Assembly (NCBI RefSeq): GCF_033473495.1 | Contig: NC_088938.1 | Coordinates: forward strand, 124,001 to 188,000 | Length of the DNA stretch: 64,000 nucleotides | Direction of reading: 5' to 3' | Source: Cercospora beticola | Lineage: Eukaryota; Ascomycota; Dothideomycetes; Mycosphaerellales; Mycosphaerellaceae | Part shown: positions 8,802-19,334 of the stretch, in pieces | Numbering within the stretch: the stretch's first letter is position 1 | Layout: each line of letters begins with the position of its first letter | Made by a program: the position numbers and the translations under genes | The notes under the pieces: generated by a model | Database searches by the model: none | Seen by the model: only the letters and a program-made list of their open reading frames with translations | Told to the model about the DNA's origin: nothing

Positions 8802-11800
8802 TTAAGCCATCAACGGCAGGAACCCAGGATGCGTCAGAATCAACGGCGCACACTGTGTAACCTCGGCACCAGTGACCAGCCATTGCACATCGGGTGATTT
8901 CAACATTGCTGTGCCAGCCTCGTGCGTCCGCACCAGGAAGACCTTGGCTGCAGTATACGCAGGGGAATTGCACCACACCAGGCCATAGGTCAGGTCGGTT
9001 GCCTCAGGACCCCACTTGCTTCCTCTGATCGTGTAAATGTTTCGCTCACCAGGAACAATCATGGCGAAGTTCTGGCCTCGTGTGCCGCTTTCAACATCCA
9101 CAAGGCGGAAACGAGAAACTCCGTATGCAGCCATGCTGTCGGGATGCCCTGTTCTTATTGTCAGCTATCGTGAGAAACATATGGCGCAATAGAGTCGTGA
9201 CTTACACGCCAGGAACTTTCCTTTGGCCCCGTAGGTCACATTCGAGGACATGTCGAACACGGTATCGGGATTCGAAGCGGAACCGAGGTAGATGCTGCCA
9301 TCGTCGCCAGCCACAAGGTATGCTGCGTTAGTCACATCCGAGATGCGAACTTGGCCAGCCTTCAAGGGCACAGAGTCTTTTACGGGTTGACCCTGAAGGA
9401 GCGTCGGCACTGGTGGCAGCTCATAGATCGGGTTCTCGACGGGCTCGACGGATCGAGTCGAACTCTCCTCAGGATCAGCGGGCTCGATCGGCGTTGGTTC
9501 CTCTTCCTCTGGAATCTCATTTCCAAGACATCCTTCTGCAAGCTTAGGACCTTCAAATTCTCCAAGGGCATACGACTTCTCGAAAACGCTAAGCTCGAAG
9601 TCGACGCCAAGACCGAGTTCCCAGTCGATACCATCACACTTGTCCTCATCCTTTGCCATGGGCGTGTTCCAGTGGGCTTTGGCGCCGAGATTCGGCCTGG
9701 AAACCACCGCAATACCCTGCGTCCACAGGCCGTTAAGCACGTCGATACCAATGCCGACACTAATGGGAAGGCCGATTGATGCCGAGAGTTCGAGCTCGCC
9801 CACTGCTTCAAACGTCGTGGTCACGGTGGGCTTGAAGCCTGAAAGTCCAGTTCTACTCGTGTCGATTACGTCCAACACCACGCTCATTTCTGGAAATTCC
9901 AGTTTCGCACCCGCAAGGACCCTACCCAGGGCTTTCACCCCAGCTTTGCCATCGACGCTTAAAGTGATCATTGGTCCAAGCGTGATGATACCAGGAATCG
10001 AAAGGCCCGGTAGCCCTGCAGAGTAGAGCTGTTTCTTGAGAAATTCGAACTCCTTTTCGACCATAGCTTCGATGCCAAGATGGACGCCCACGCCGATGTT
10101 ACCATGCAGTTCAACTGCCAGAGAGGTGGGTCCTTCAAGAAGAGAGATACTCGCAGTCCCTGCGACGCTCAACGAGCCAGTCACGCCGCAATCCACGCAC
10201 CAGACATTTACTCGTGGCTTCGGATCCTGGATAGCGTACTTTTCGGCAATAGCCTTTGCCTTGGAGCTTGCCGCAGAGAATACCGCCGTACCCACCTCTT
10301 CTTCCTTGAGTTCCAACGCATATAGAGGGATGCTGTTCCCTTCTCCAAAAGAGGAATCGACCTTGAAAGGGTTCATGTCGAATGGTATCGTAAATCCAAT
10401 AGAGGGTCTGATGGTCGTGAAGGTATCCACCACCATTTTTATCGTTTCAATCGCGCTGTTGACAAGCCGTTCCAAATTATTAAAGAAATTAGCCATATTC
10501 TTGGCGGCTGCCGCAAGACCCATCGCGCCGGCAAATCCATCGATGATCATCGAAATCGGCCAGCCCTCTTCGAAGCCGATGATGCCCATTTTCTCCCGCA
10601 ACCCGGTCACGTTTCCCGCTATGCCGGGCTCATACTTGTGAAAGCCGTATGCCATGTCCAGCTCGTTGTCGAAGGTCGGCCCGCATGGAATGAAGGGGCT
10701 GTTGAGCACGGTTTGCGAGAAGTCGTAGGTGCTGGAATATTTGCCACCCTCTCCTTCTCTGCCATTCGCGTTCAACGGGAATGTCGAGGGCTTTCGCCCA
10801 CATGCTGCAGTTGGATCGTTGCTCGCTCGTGTGTTCGTATTCGATGGTGCCTGGGGCGCAGTGCGATCCGGCGGTGGGCGGCACTCGTTGAGGTCCATGA
10901 GAGAAAAGTTGTCCAGCAAGAAGTCCACGGATTCGGAGTGATCATAACCTTTGCCGCATTGGAATTCAACTTCCTGCCGGAGTAGTACACTGGTCAGCAG
11001 ACATTCCGCACAAAGGCACATGGTTGAAGTCCACTCACTAGGCGAGCTCTCTCGAAACCTGGCACCCTCTGCACAGTTGCCTCCCACAGGTTCTACTGTC
11101 CTGCCTGTTGCGGGGTCGTGAAAGTCATTGTCGTACCGGCCTGTGTAAGCTCCAGGCCGTTCGTGTTGAAGTACACTCTGAGGAGGCACCCTTTCGGCGC
11201 CCAAGTCTGATGAGTTCCGAACGCCCAGTAAAATCTGAGACGGTATTCTCTATTAGGTTGCGTGCCGAAAAGCACTAGTCCTGGATTTTGATAGATAAGT
11301 GTTGCCGGGTCCTTGTAGCTACGCATTTCCGTTAGCACTGATTGATGTAGCTTGTGTTGACGAGTCCGGGAGAGATAAAGATGATGACTTACAAGAAGGC
11401 TGTTCCGTCCTGAGCGGAATACACCGAGTTGCTCTCTACACGCGCGAAGCCAGAATCGGACCATTGATATCGTCCCATCGAGGCGATTGGCTCTTCAAAA
11501 CTAGGATTTTGTAGTATATTGACGCTTGGCTCGGGGCAGGCGGGTTGCGTGGAAGTCGGTGTGCCGGCTGCTGGTGTTACGGTTACACAAGTCTCCCTGG
11601 GTCCTTGTGTGAGCGAAAAATCATCCAGCAATAAGTCAACCTTGGTCAGTCCTGGTTGCGTACAGTTCACCTGGAAGTCCTAGACATAGAGTTTAGTGAG
11701 ATTCAAACAGAATAGTGCAGCCATCACAGACGTACGAGTTGGCTTGGGTATTTGAAATTCGAGGAAAACTTGTCCGTTCTCACAACTCTTTCCACTCGAA

Positions 11801-14128
11801 TCCATTTTCCAGCTGTTCCTTTGCCAAGCTCGATGGTCGGAGCAGGTGTGGAATCCCAGAAAAAGTCGGCTCTCATTTGACAGGTGCCATCTCCGAACTC
11901 TTGACGTTCACCAATAGCATAGCTGAAGCCGAGGACGAATTCCTTTTGGCCCACTAGGTCGTCGTTGGTACCGATCAGCATTTGGAGGTAGTTGAAACCA
12001 GAATTTCCATCCCACGGGAATGATGCGTGTCTATTGCAAGTCAGTTCAGCACAACAGTCAGCTCGAGGTCACGCGTGGTCACTTACACGAAATGCTCTCC
12101 ATCTGCTGGAGCGTACACACCACTGCCTTTTTCTATACTGCCAGGTATGATTGTCCATTCCGTCAGACCGCTGCTAGCTGGCGTACGCTCGAAGCTGGGA
12201 TTATCAAAAAGATTGACCGCGGTGGAGCAACTGACCGAGGGTCGAGGTGGAGAACTCGAGGTAGTGGAAAGAGTCGTCGTCATCTGCGTCTGCGAAGTGG
12301 TTGCAGTGGTCGATGAGGTTCCATATGATGTACCGCTGGTGCTGCTCGAGGACACGGTAGACGTTGTAGTCGTCGTTATAGGGAGGGAGCTTGACGAGCT
12401 CGATGTCGTGCTGTGACTCGTGCTAGTTGACGTGATCAATTGTAAGACGCGAAGACCAAGCACACAACCGCCCTCATCCTTAGTCTCTCCTACATCAGTT
12501 TTCAAAGTGCATGACTGTGCACCTTGATCATTGGTCCTCATTTCTCATGCTTGGCATGTGGCCTTCAGGGCACAAGCTGCGAGGCAAGCCGACTCAGCGG
12601 CGCTGTCGGATACCACTGCGCGCGCTCTTATCTTGCGTGGGATATTGAAAGTCTCGAGGACGGTACCGACCACGGACGATCCGCGAAAGACCTTGAAAGA
12701 TACTGGCTTGCCATCCGGACCAGCAGAAGTCGCAGTCTCAACAGATGCTGCCGGATCTGTCGTTGTTGTGCTTGAAGTGCTGCTCAATTTGGAGGTACTA
12801 CTAGACGTAGTAGACGAGGATGTCGTGGTGCTAGATCTGGAGGTGCTACTGGTAATAGTAGTAGACGAGGATGTCGTGCTGCTAGATCTGGAGGTACCAC
12901 TGGTAGTAGTAGTAGAAGACGATGATGATGTCGCGCTGCTCCTGGAAGCAGTAGACGAAGATTTCGTGGTGGTACTGGAGGCAGTGGCCGAAGACGATGT
13001 CTTCGACGTCGTTGTCCGACTGCTAGTCGTAGATGCCTTGCTGCTACTGGAAGTGGTCGTCTGCCTCGACGTCGATGTCGTAGAAGATGAACTCAACGAT
13101 TTTGTAGACGATGATGTTGCCGTACTTTTGCTCGTCGAGGAAGTGGTGGTGGTAACTCCCGAGCGCTGTTCCTGGCAGCCCCAGCAGTTACGTTGGTAGT
13201 AAAAGGTCGTGGACTGGGAAGTCTTCTTAGCTGCGGTGAAGCCTTGCTTTTGCAGACCATCCTTGTAGAGGGAACACAGCTTGCGAGCGTGCGAGTACGA
13301 GAATGATGCACATTTGCTGTTCGCCAGACAGTCTCGTGCGCATTGTTTCTTCGTCAACGTTCGTGAGGAATAAGCTCGTTTTAGCGGAGACGTCCTCCTC
13401 AACGAGCCTCGGACATGACAGATGCGCGTGCGCGGGGCGTTCTCGATGCGGATGGCATCACACGAAGGCAGGAACTTGCCCGGCTGGATTGTTGGGGGCG
13501 CTTGATAACCATATTGGCGACGCTGCAAGGGCGCCTGATCTGTGCTGCCAGTATCGAATGTACCCCAGGAGATATCAAAGTCACTGACTGCGTCCTTGAA
13601 TTCGCTTAGTCGGCCTGTAGCATGCGCAATGGCTTTCCAAGGATCAAAGTTCAGCGCAGAAGCACGAAAGAACCCGAGTTGTCCAGAATTGGGAGTGCTG
13701 CAACTTGCTGCGGCGGAGATGAAGGTGATTTCTCCAGCTGTCCATCGTTCCCGAACATGATCAAGAGCGTCCCGATGTGTGAATTGGATCGTCATGGAGT
13801 CATGGCGACAGACCACCGACTTGATCCACTCGGAATGATCCAGAGGTACTGCTAACGAGTGTGTCTGCGCCGTGATGGTAGCTGCGATCACTTTCTCCCG
13901 TCGCCACACCGGTACATCTTCTGTGAAGAATATCGAGGTTCCATTGGAAGGCTGAAGGTGGTTCAAGTCTCGTTTGTTGAGATGCGGATGTATTGCTGGG
14001 ATTAGGATTGGATGGCCTTGTTCGGGAAGCGGCGTATCCAAGTTCGTCCTAACGATATCTGCGGGTGTGTGTTGTGAGCCATGTGCCAATGCTGACAGGC
14101 AGAACGTCCACACCGCGGCCGATAGCAT
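8802..14128 (-). pseudogene. Large secreted mosaic protein gene with two in-frame stops
   Basis: Six-exon model: 14128-12087, 12030-11736, 11679-11393, 11318-11039, 10973-9206, 9148-8802; every junction is in phase and the total is 1,673 codons. The ATG at 14128 opens a signal peptide (MLSAAVWTFCLSALAHG). In order: an N-terminal globular part (resembling, from memory, the DUF7029 type), a cysteine-containing PAN/apple-like stretch near residues 240-330, a long Ser/Thr linker, and a second PAN-like piece. Two modules of about 170 aa carrying NLFDNPSFE and NILQNPSFE (galactose-binding/CBM-like) follow, then a Gly-rich C-terminal domain of about 550 aa (perhaps DUF7223-like). Codon 528 is TGA (12547-12545) and codon 950 is TAG (11095-11093). 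Homologous residues continue on both sides of each stop, and I found no plausible intron to remove them. Either the gene is recently inactivated, the sequence has errors, or the pieces are expressed separately. The product would be a cell-wall or extracellular protein. Confidence 0.7.
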
Positions 14129-15119
14129 CGTCTGGAGTGCCAGCACGGCGTACGACGAAAGTATACGATTATTGAGAATGTGGGCGGAACAGAAACCAGC
14201 GGCAGGGGATCAGAACCTACCTAAAGCTTCGTGATTGCGGCTCGAATTGTTGGAAGCTCCACGACGGCAAGTGTATGAGAACTCTAGAAGAGTTTACAGA
14301 GCGCCTCTGCGCCAGCTTGGTTCTTTCTGGCATGGTCGTTCAGCCATACTCATGGTCTCTCATGCAGCGCTCTCCAACCGGCTAGCCACGCGCTGCCAGC
14401 CCGACTGCAGATGCCATGCGAGACTCTCCATGGCTGACCACGAGCTGCTGAGCCGCGAAGACGTCTTGTTATGGCTGAACTCTCGTGCAATCGCAAAGGA
14501 AGTCAAAGACGTATGACAGCGAGTAACAGGCAAGAGTTTGAAGCCACCAGACTTGCGGCTGAGAGCAGACCACATGGCGAGCAGACGCTATCCCGGAAGG
14601 TTTGTTGCATGGAGATAGAGCTTCTTTAATTTGCATTAGAGGTCGGTCTTGTCCGCGTGCCACGTTGTTCAGGAGTCTTGAGCGAGACGGCCAAGGAGTC
14701 TAGTCCGTTCAAGCTCGGTGCCGACAATGCCATGTTGCCATGCTGCAGTTGAAGGCCAGAATTTCGAAGGCTATTAGTGATGCCTGAGGTGTCTGCCAAG
14801 CGTCTCCTTCTAGCCTTCCTTTCTGGGAGCAACATATCGTGCAAGAAGCTACAAGATAACCGAAGCTCCAGGCTGGAATACCGATACATCAAATCTCGTC
14901 ACGCGCGAACTTTCAATTGAGATTGCCGTCCATGGATATCCGATTGAGTCACCGTTGTCATTGCCAGTCAAGACGTGAGCCCAAAAGATTGGGATCTGGA
15001 CGAATGACGGATTGATCGCTGCTCCACAGTCTTCAGCCGTCAATCATCGGACCGCTGAGGGGCAGCCATTCCGACTTGATGTAGATTGTCCAAGACATGG
15101 GCTTCTTAAGCGTTGACTT
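14129..15119. other. Gene-poor gap, left part
   Basis: Upstream region of the secreted-protein gene. Short frames on both strands lack family signatures or plausible starts. I see no gene. Confidence 0.4.
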
Positions 15120-15345
15120 TGCCATATGATAGATGCGGCGCTTGTGTGTGAAAAAGGTTCACGACAACTTCCACGCTGCGTTCGTTCAACAGAGCAAGGG
15201 GTAAGGGCAGAAGCTGATTGTAGGAGATGGTATGCAAAGGGCGATGATGGCAAAGTGAAGGAAGTGGAACGTGGAGGAAGTCGCGTCGAGATCTGTGGTG
15301 CCTACGCGCCAAGACCGGATTTGGTCAAGTCGCGACGCGACTTCG
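15120..15345 (+). pseudogene. Relic copy of the 3' end of the FAH-family gene
   Basis: A 41-base block from about 15222 matches the bases after the FAH-family stop codon (from about 8503) with only about four differences. The similarity continues more weakly on both sides: AGCTGA followed by GGAGATGGTATG upstream, and TGCCTxCGCGCC downstream. Both copies are on the plus strand. No usable reading frame remains. This looks like an old duplication of the gene's terminal part, now decayed. Confidence 0.55.
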
Positions 15346-16317
15346 ACCCCGATAATTCATCATCCTCATCCTCATTCATCGTGATAGATTGCTCGCACAA
15401 TCATCAGAAAGTCATGATGCGAGCTCAACCTATGCGAACACTTACTGATAGCAAGATCTCTTTGCGATACGCGTCGTTGCCTCATACGGGTTATTGTCGC
15501 AAGCTTGGGGATGACGCTTCCGCTGCCTATTGGCCTATTGGCTAGCCTCCAAGAACTCTCCGCCTAACGATAATTGACGGCTGATAGGCTTAGGGTTGTT
15601 GAGGGGGTACAAATCGAGTGGCAGCAACATTGCTGATTCGTACGAATGTGGACCGAACGACTACTACGTCGTGCTCTCCAGCCTCTATTGAGTCGTAAAT
15701 AGCGAGTGAGTGCGATTCTGAATTCACGAAATGTGCAAGAAATCCGGATCTTCAAAAGGTGATAGTGCAATAGCATATATGCAACCCAGTTTCAAAGCTG
15801 GCGATGATCATGCGACAATGCAACATTTCTATGCGGTTTGATTGTGCAGGAATAATCCTCTGATTCTGCTCGTAACTCCGTGCTATCGAAGAAGTGGAAT
15901 GGCCTGGCCCCCAGGTTGTGACAGTGAACCAAATAAGCCATGCGAGGCCAGTGACTCTGGGCTACAGCGATATCTCGTTATCTTGGCGGCAATGTCTGCC
16001 AGACGGCATAATATCGTTGCGGACATATCACGCTGCAGCGAGACATCGACATCGGCTTGCCTTCGATATTGTTCTCTGTAGCCTGAATGGATTCCATCCA
16101 GCGGCCGCTTGGCCAGGCTCTGCTCAAACTTCTCGCTCTCCTTCTCGTCTGTTCCCCAGTGTGGTCGCCATCCGGCAAAGTGCGCTCAGATGATTGGTTC
16201 TGGCAACATCGCCGTCGCCTTTCCCCCAATGACGGGAGCTGACAGAAGCGAGTTTGTCATGTCTGTATTCCAGACCGCACAGTGATCGATGCATGCGACA
16301 GCCTCTCCTGCAACCTT
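15346..16317. other. Gene-poor gap, right part
   Basis: Non-coding as far as I can see; it ends in the 3' flank of the PWP1 gene. Confidence 0.4.
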
Positions 16318-17949
16318 CTAATCTTCATCCATCGACTCCCAACCACCCTCACCTCCATTTTCCTCCGCCTCCGCCTCTTCTTCCTCGACCTCATCATCGC
16401 GCTCAATCCCTACAAGTCTCTCCTTGACATCTCCCTCGGGCATCTTGACCCTCGTAGCAAAAGCTTCTCGGACGGCCTTGTTCGTACTCGTGTCCCAGAT
16501 CTGTACAGCGCCTTTGCTTCCCGCCACAGCCAATCTGAATGCGATCTCCTTGTCCGGAGCAAAGTTCGCAGAGAAGACTTTGCCAACTTCGAGGTCTCGA
16601 GAGGTGACCATGCTTGGTCCTGATTCTTCTGTGATGTTCCACAACTTGACTGTCTTGTCTGTTGATCCCGTGGCGATGAAGCCTGGGACGGCGGGGTTGA
16701 GAGAGAAAGTTGAGAGCTCGCTCTCGTGAGCTTGAAGACGCCAGAGCGGTTTGCTCTTTTCGGGTGTGGAGGGTTGTTGTCGAGCGTCGAAGCAATGTAG
16801 GACACCGGATTCTGTGCTGACGTAGAAGTTGTTCTCGTTGTGAGGATCCCACTTGATCTGCTCGACGTCGCTTTCAACACCCCAGCGGGGAACTTTGCCG
16901 TCTTTGACTCGCATGTCTGCTGCTACGATCGTTCGATCGTATGACCCAGACAGGAGGATCGCCGATTGTGTTGGATGCCATGCGAGCGCGCATACTTTGT
17001 CTGTGTGATGCTCGTACGAGTGTGCCGCTGTGCAAGTGTTCAGATCCCACAGCTTGACCGTCTTATCCGCCGAAGCACTTGCAAGCAGGTTCCTGTGATT
17101 CCTGTTCGCCGCCAGTGACAGCACAGCATCAACGTGGTAGTTCTCGTTCGCCTTCTTGCTCTTCTTCTTTTTCTTCTTCGGGGCCTCCTCTTGTGACTGC
17201 GAACCTTGGCCCAGCACAGCATTCGGATACATGCAATCCACGATGTCCAAGTCCCAAAGCTCGATGTCCGGATCCATCGTGCCAACAGCCGCGAAGTTGC
17301 CGCCCTCTCCAGCATCTGGTTGTCCGACTTTCATCCCAATCCATTCAACGCACAGCGGCACAGCAGGAAGCATGACATCGTGGTGAACATAGAGGTTGTC
17401 TGCTTCGTCCTCGTACACGTACACCTCCAAATGCGCAACCTCGTCTTCTATCCTCGCTGCCAAAACCATATTGTCTGTGGGCAGAATCTGCAGCTCTTCC
17501 CTCTCTTCATCGTCCGAGGCTTCACCTTCCGGTAGTGTCAAATATGGATCTTTCTCCCCATCTGCATGATATGCCAGCGCCTTGATGTTGCTGAAAATGC
17601 CGTTGTTCCCCTCTTCCTCCTCCTCTGCATCTGGCAAATCTGGTTCGTCATCATAGTGCTCCATGTCGTACTCGGCCAGGTCGTCGTCTTTGGCGATATC
17701 ATCATCGTCGTCGCTTTCGCTGTCGTCCTTCTCAATCTCTTTCTTCGCCTCCTCTTCTGTGACCTCGCCCATGTTGACTTTATTGAGCGACTCTCTCGCC
17801 TTCTCCAAATCGTCCTTCGCATCGTCCAATTCGAGCTTCGCCAGCTTCGCGATTCGCGCGTACTCTTCGTCGTCCATGTTGTACTTTGTTGGGAAAGCCG
17901 CCGCGTGGCCGCGAGGCACCCATGCTGTGGATGTGATCATGGAAGACAT
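16318..17949 (-). CDS. pwp1: Periodic tryptophan protein 1 (PWP1), WD40 ribosome-biogenesis factor
   Basis: Intronless, 543 aa from the ATG at 17949; the frame extends further upstream but conservation starts at MSSMITSTAWVPRG. The N-terminus has the PWP1 head (STAWVPRGHA), an acidic coiled stretch (EKARESLNKV, then Asp/Glu/Ser runs) and DLAEYDMEHYDDE. The conserved block VYEDEADNLYVHHDVMLPAVP and the sequence WDLDIVDCMYPNAVLG, followed by a Lys-rich KKKKKKSKK tract, are diagnostic. At least four WD40 blades follow (LASASADKTVKLWDL, LLSGSYDRTIVAADM, FIATGSTDKTVKLWNI, GSKGAVQIWDTS). The family is nucleolar and acts in rRNA processing and large-subunit assembly. The C-terminus is Glu-rich. Confidence 0.95.
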   Translation of the reverse strand: MSSMITSTAWVPRGHAAAFPTKYNMDDEEYARIAKLAKLELDDAKDDLEKARESLNKVNMGEVTEEEAKKEIEKDDSESDDDDDIAKDDDLAEYDMEHYDDEPDLPDAEEEEEGNNGIFSNIKALAYHADGEKDPYLTLPEGEASDDEEREELQILPTDNMVLAARIEDEVAHLEVYVYEDEADNLYVHHDVMLPAVPLCVEWIGMKVGQPDAGEGGNFAAVGTMDPDIELWDLDIVDCMYPNAVLGQGSQSQEEAPKKKKKKSKKANENYHVDAVLSLAANRNHRNLLASASADKTVKLWDLNTCTAAHSYEHHTDKVCALAWHPTQSAILLSGSYDRTIVAADMRVKDGKVPRWGVESDVEQIKWDPHNENNFYVSTESGVLHCFDARQQPSTPEKSKPLWRLQAHESELSTFSLNPAVPGFIATGSTDKTVKLWNITEESGPSMVTSRDLEVGKVFSANFAPDKEIAFRLAVAGSKGAVQIWDTSTNKAVREAFATRVKMPEGDVKERLVGIERDDEVEEEEAEAEENGGEGGWESMDED

Positions 17950-18300
17950 CTTGGGCAGTATGTCAAGATCACAAAGATGTTGGTTGCAAGTCCAGCTCAA
18001 TCGTCCTGCCTCTGCTTTGACTCTCCAAAAATTTAATGTGGAGCCTCGAAGCTGGACCCTAGAGCGCATCGGCATTCGGAGAAACTGCAACAGCGACACG
18101 CACGCCAGCATGTGATCTCGTCTCGACTCCGGATCGGCAAGGGTCATGAGCACTTATTGTCCAAGGCACTCGCATTACTGGACTAATCAACATCTCAGCT
18201 GATACATATCCCACACTACTTCACCTTCACCTCCATCCACCTCTTCTCTCACACTCCAAATCATACACAGTATAGAATCCAAACGACCTCGACCTCCAAG
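17950..18300. promoter_or_regulatory. Divergent promoter, PWP1 / copper transporter
   Basis: A 351-bp region between two divergent genes, holding their promoters and 5' UTRs. No specific element recognised. Confidence 0.4.
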
Positions 18301-19197
18301 ATGGATCCACATGCGCACATGGACCACGGTAGCGGCAGCAACATGCCGGGCATGGACCACGGCCACATGGGCCACGGGTCCCCCGACGAGCCTATGATGT
18401 GCAACATGAACATGCTCTTCACCTGGGACACATCGAACCTCTGCATCGTCTTCTCCAGCTGGAGGATTTCCGGCGCGTGGTCCCTGATCTGGTCGCTGGC
18501 TGCTGTGGTGGCGCTTACAGCAGGGTATGAAGCTGTGCGGGAGGCGAGTAGGAGATATGAACAGCAGCTGGAGAGAAGGACTGGTGGACGTGAGTATATC
18601 CCCGATTTTGATATTTTGTGTTCTGTTTCCTGTTTTCAGGCACGCGTCGAGGCAGGCGTCGGCCGTGTACAAGAGCTGGAAAGTCCTCCACAATTTGCTT
18701 CTATCAAGATGATGATGCCCCAGAATCATCACATCCCCAGAGTCCTTCAAATTCACACACCTCTTCGCTTCGATTCAGAACTTTTGTTTTAATTTTCTCA
18801 AAAATGAGATACTTACCCTCTTCCCAAAATCAAAAGTCACCCTCCCAGATACTGAGAACGACGCATCTACACACTCCGTCCCCCACAACGAACGAAGCTC
18901 ACTCCTCTGGATCCCAGGAACCCAGTCTGTTTCCGAGGAGAAGAAAGGAAAATTAATCAAAGCGATTCTCTATGGTGTTCAAGTGTTTTATTCGTTCTTC
19001 ATCATGTAAGTTGCACTTTTCGCATGCTGAGATGTTTGGAGGACAGGAGGATGAGACGCTGATGCGCAAATTCTAGGCTTCTGTTCATGACCTACAATGG
19101 CTGGATTATGATCGCTGTCGGCGTTGGAGCTACTGTTGGGTATCTGATGTTTAGTGGAGCGGGGAATAGTGCTACGAAGTCGGCAGCGTGTCATTGA
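18301..19197 (+). CDS. Ctr-family copper transporter
   Basis: Model: exons 18301-18589, 18849-19005 and 19077-19197, giving 188 aa, close to the usual size of vacuolar/low-affinity Ctr proteins. The N-terminus is rich in Met and His (MDHG, NMPGMDHGHMGHG), which bind Cu(I) outside or in the lumen. TM1 is about 50-72. TM2 contains the copper-filter M-x3-M (MLLFMTYNGW). TM3 has the G-x3-G packing motif (GATVG) and the protein ends in a Cys-His. The first intron (259 nt) is long for this window; I chose the acceptor after CCTCCCAG because it alone restores the frame to the TM2 exon. Alternative exons inside it from 18640 are possible. The protein forms a trimeric pore for copper uptake or vacuolar release. 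Confidence 0.85.
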
Positions 19198-19334
19198 GAG
19201 CCGGCGGCAAACTAGGATGCATCCCAGGTGAAGGTAAAGACAGGAGCGAATGGCTCACAACGATCTTCGAGATCTGCATCGCATATCATACCGCAGCAGA
19301 AGGCAATAGAGGGCGATGATACACCACACACACA

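Noticed and set aside
10036..10641. 201-codon plus-strand frame
   Set aside because: Antisense of the C-terminal domain of the secreted protein.
12531..12600. Intron that might remove the TGA at 12547-12545
   Set aside because: The only GT...AG pair nearby (GTGCCC...CACAG) breaks the reading frame and lacks consensus ends.
12531..13199. Long plus-strand frame rich in Val/Asp/Leu
   Set aside because: Antisense shadow of the Ser/Thr-rich linker of the secreted protein.
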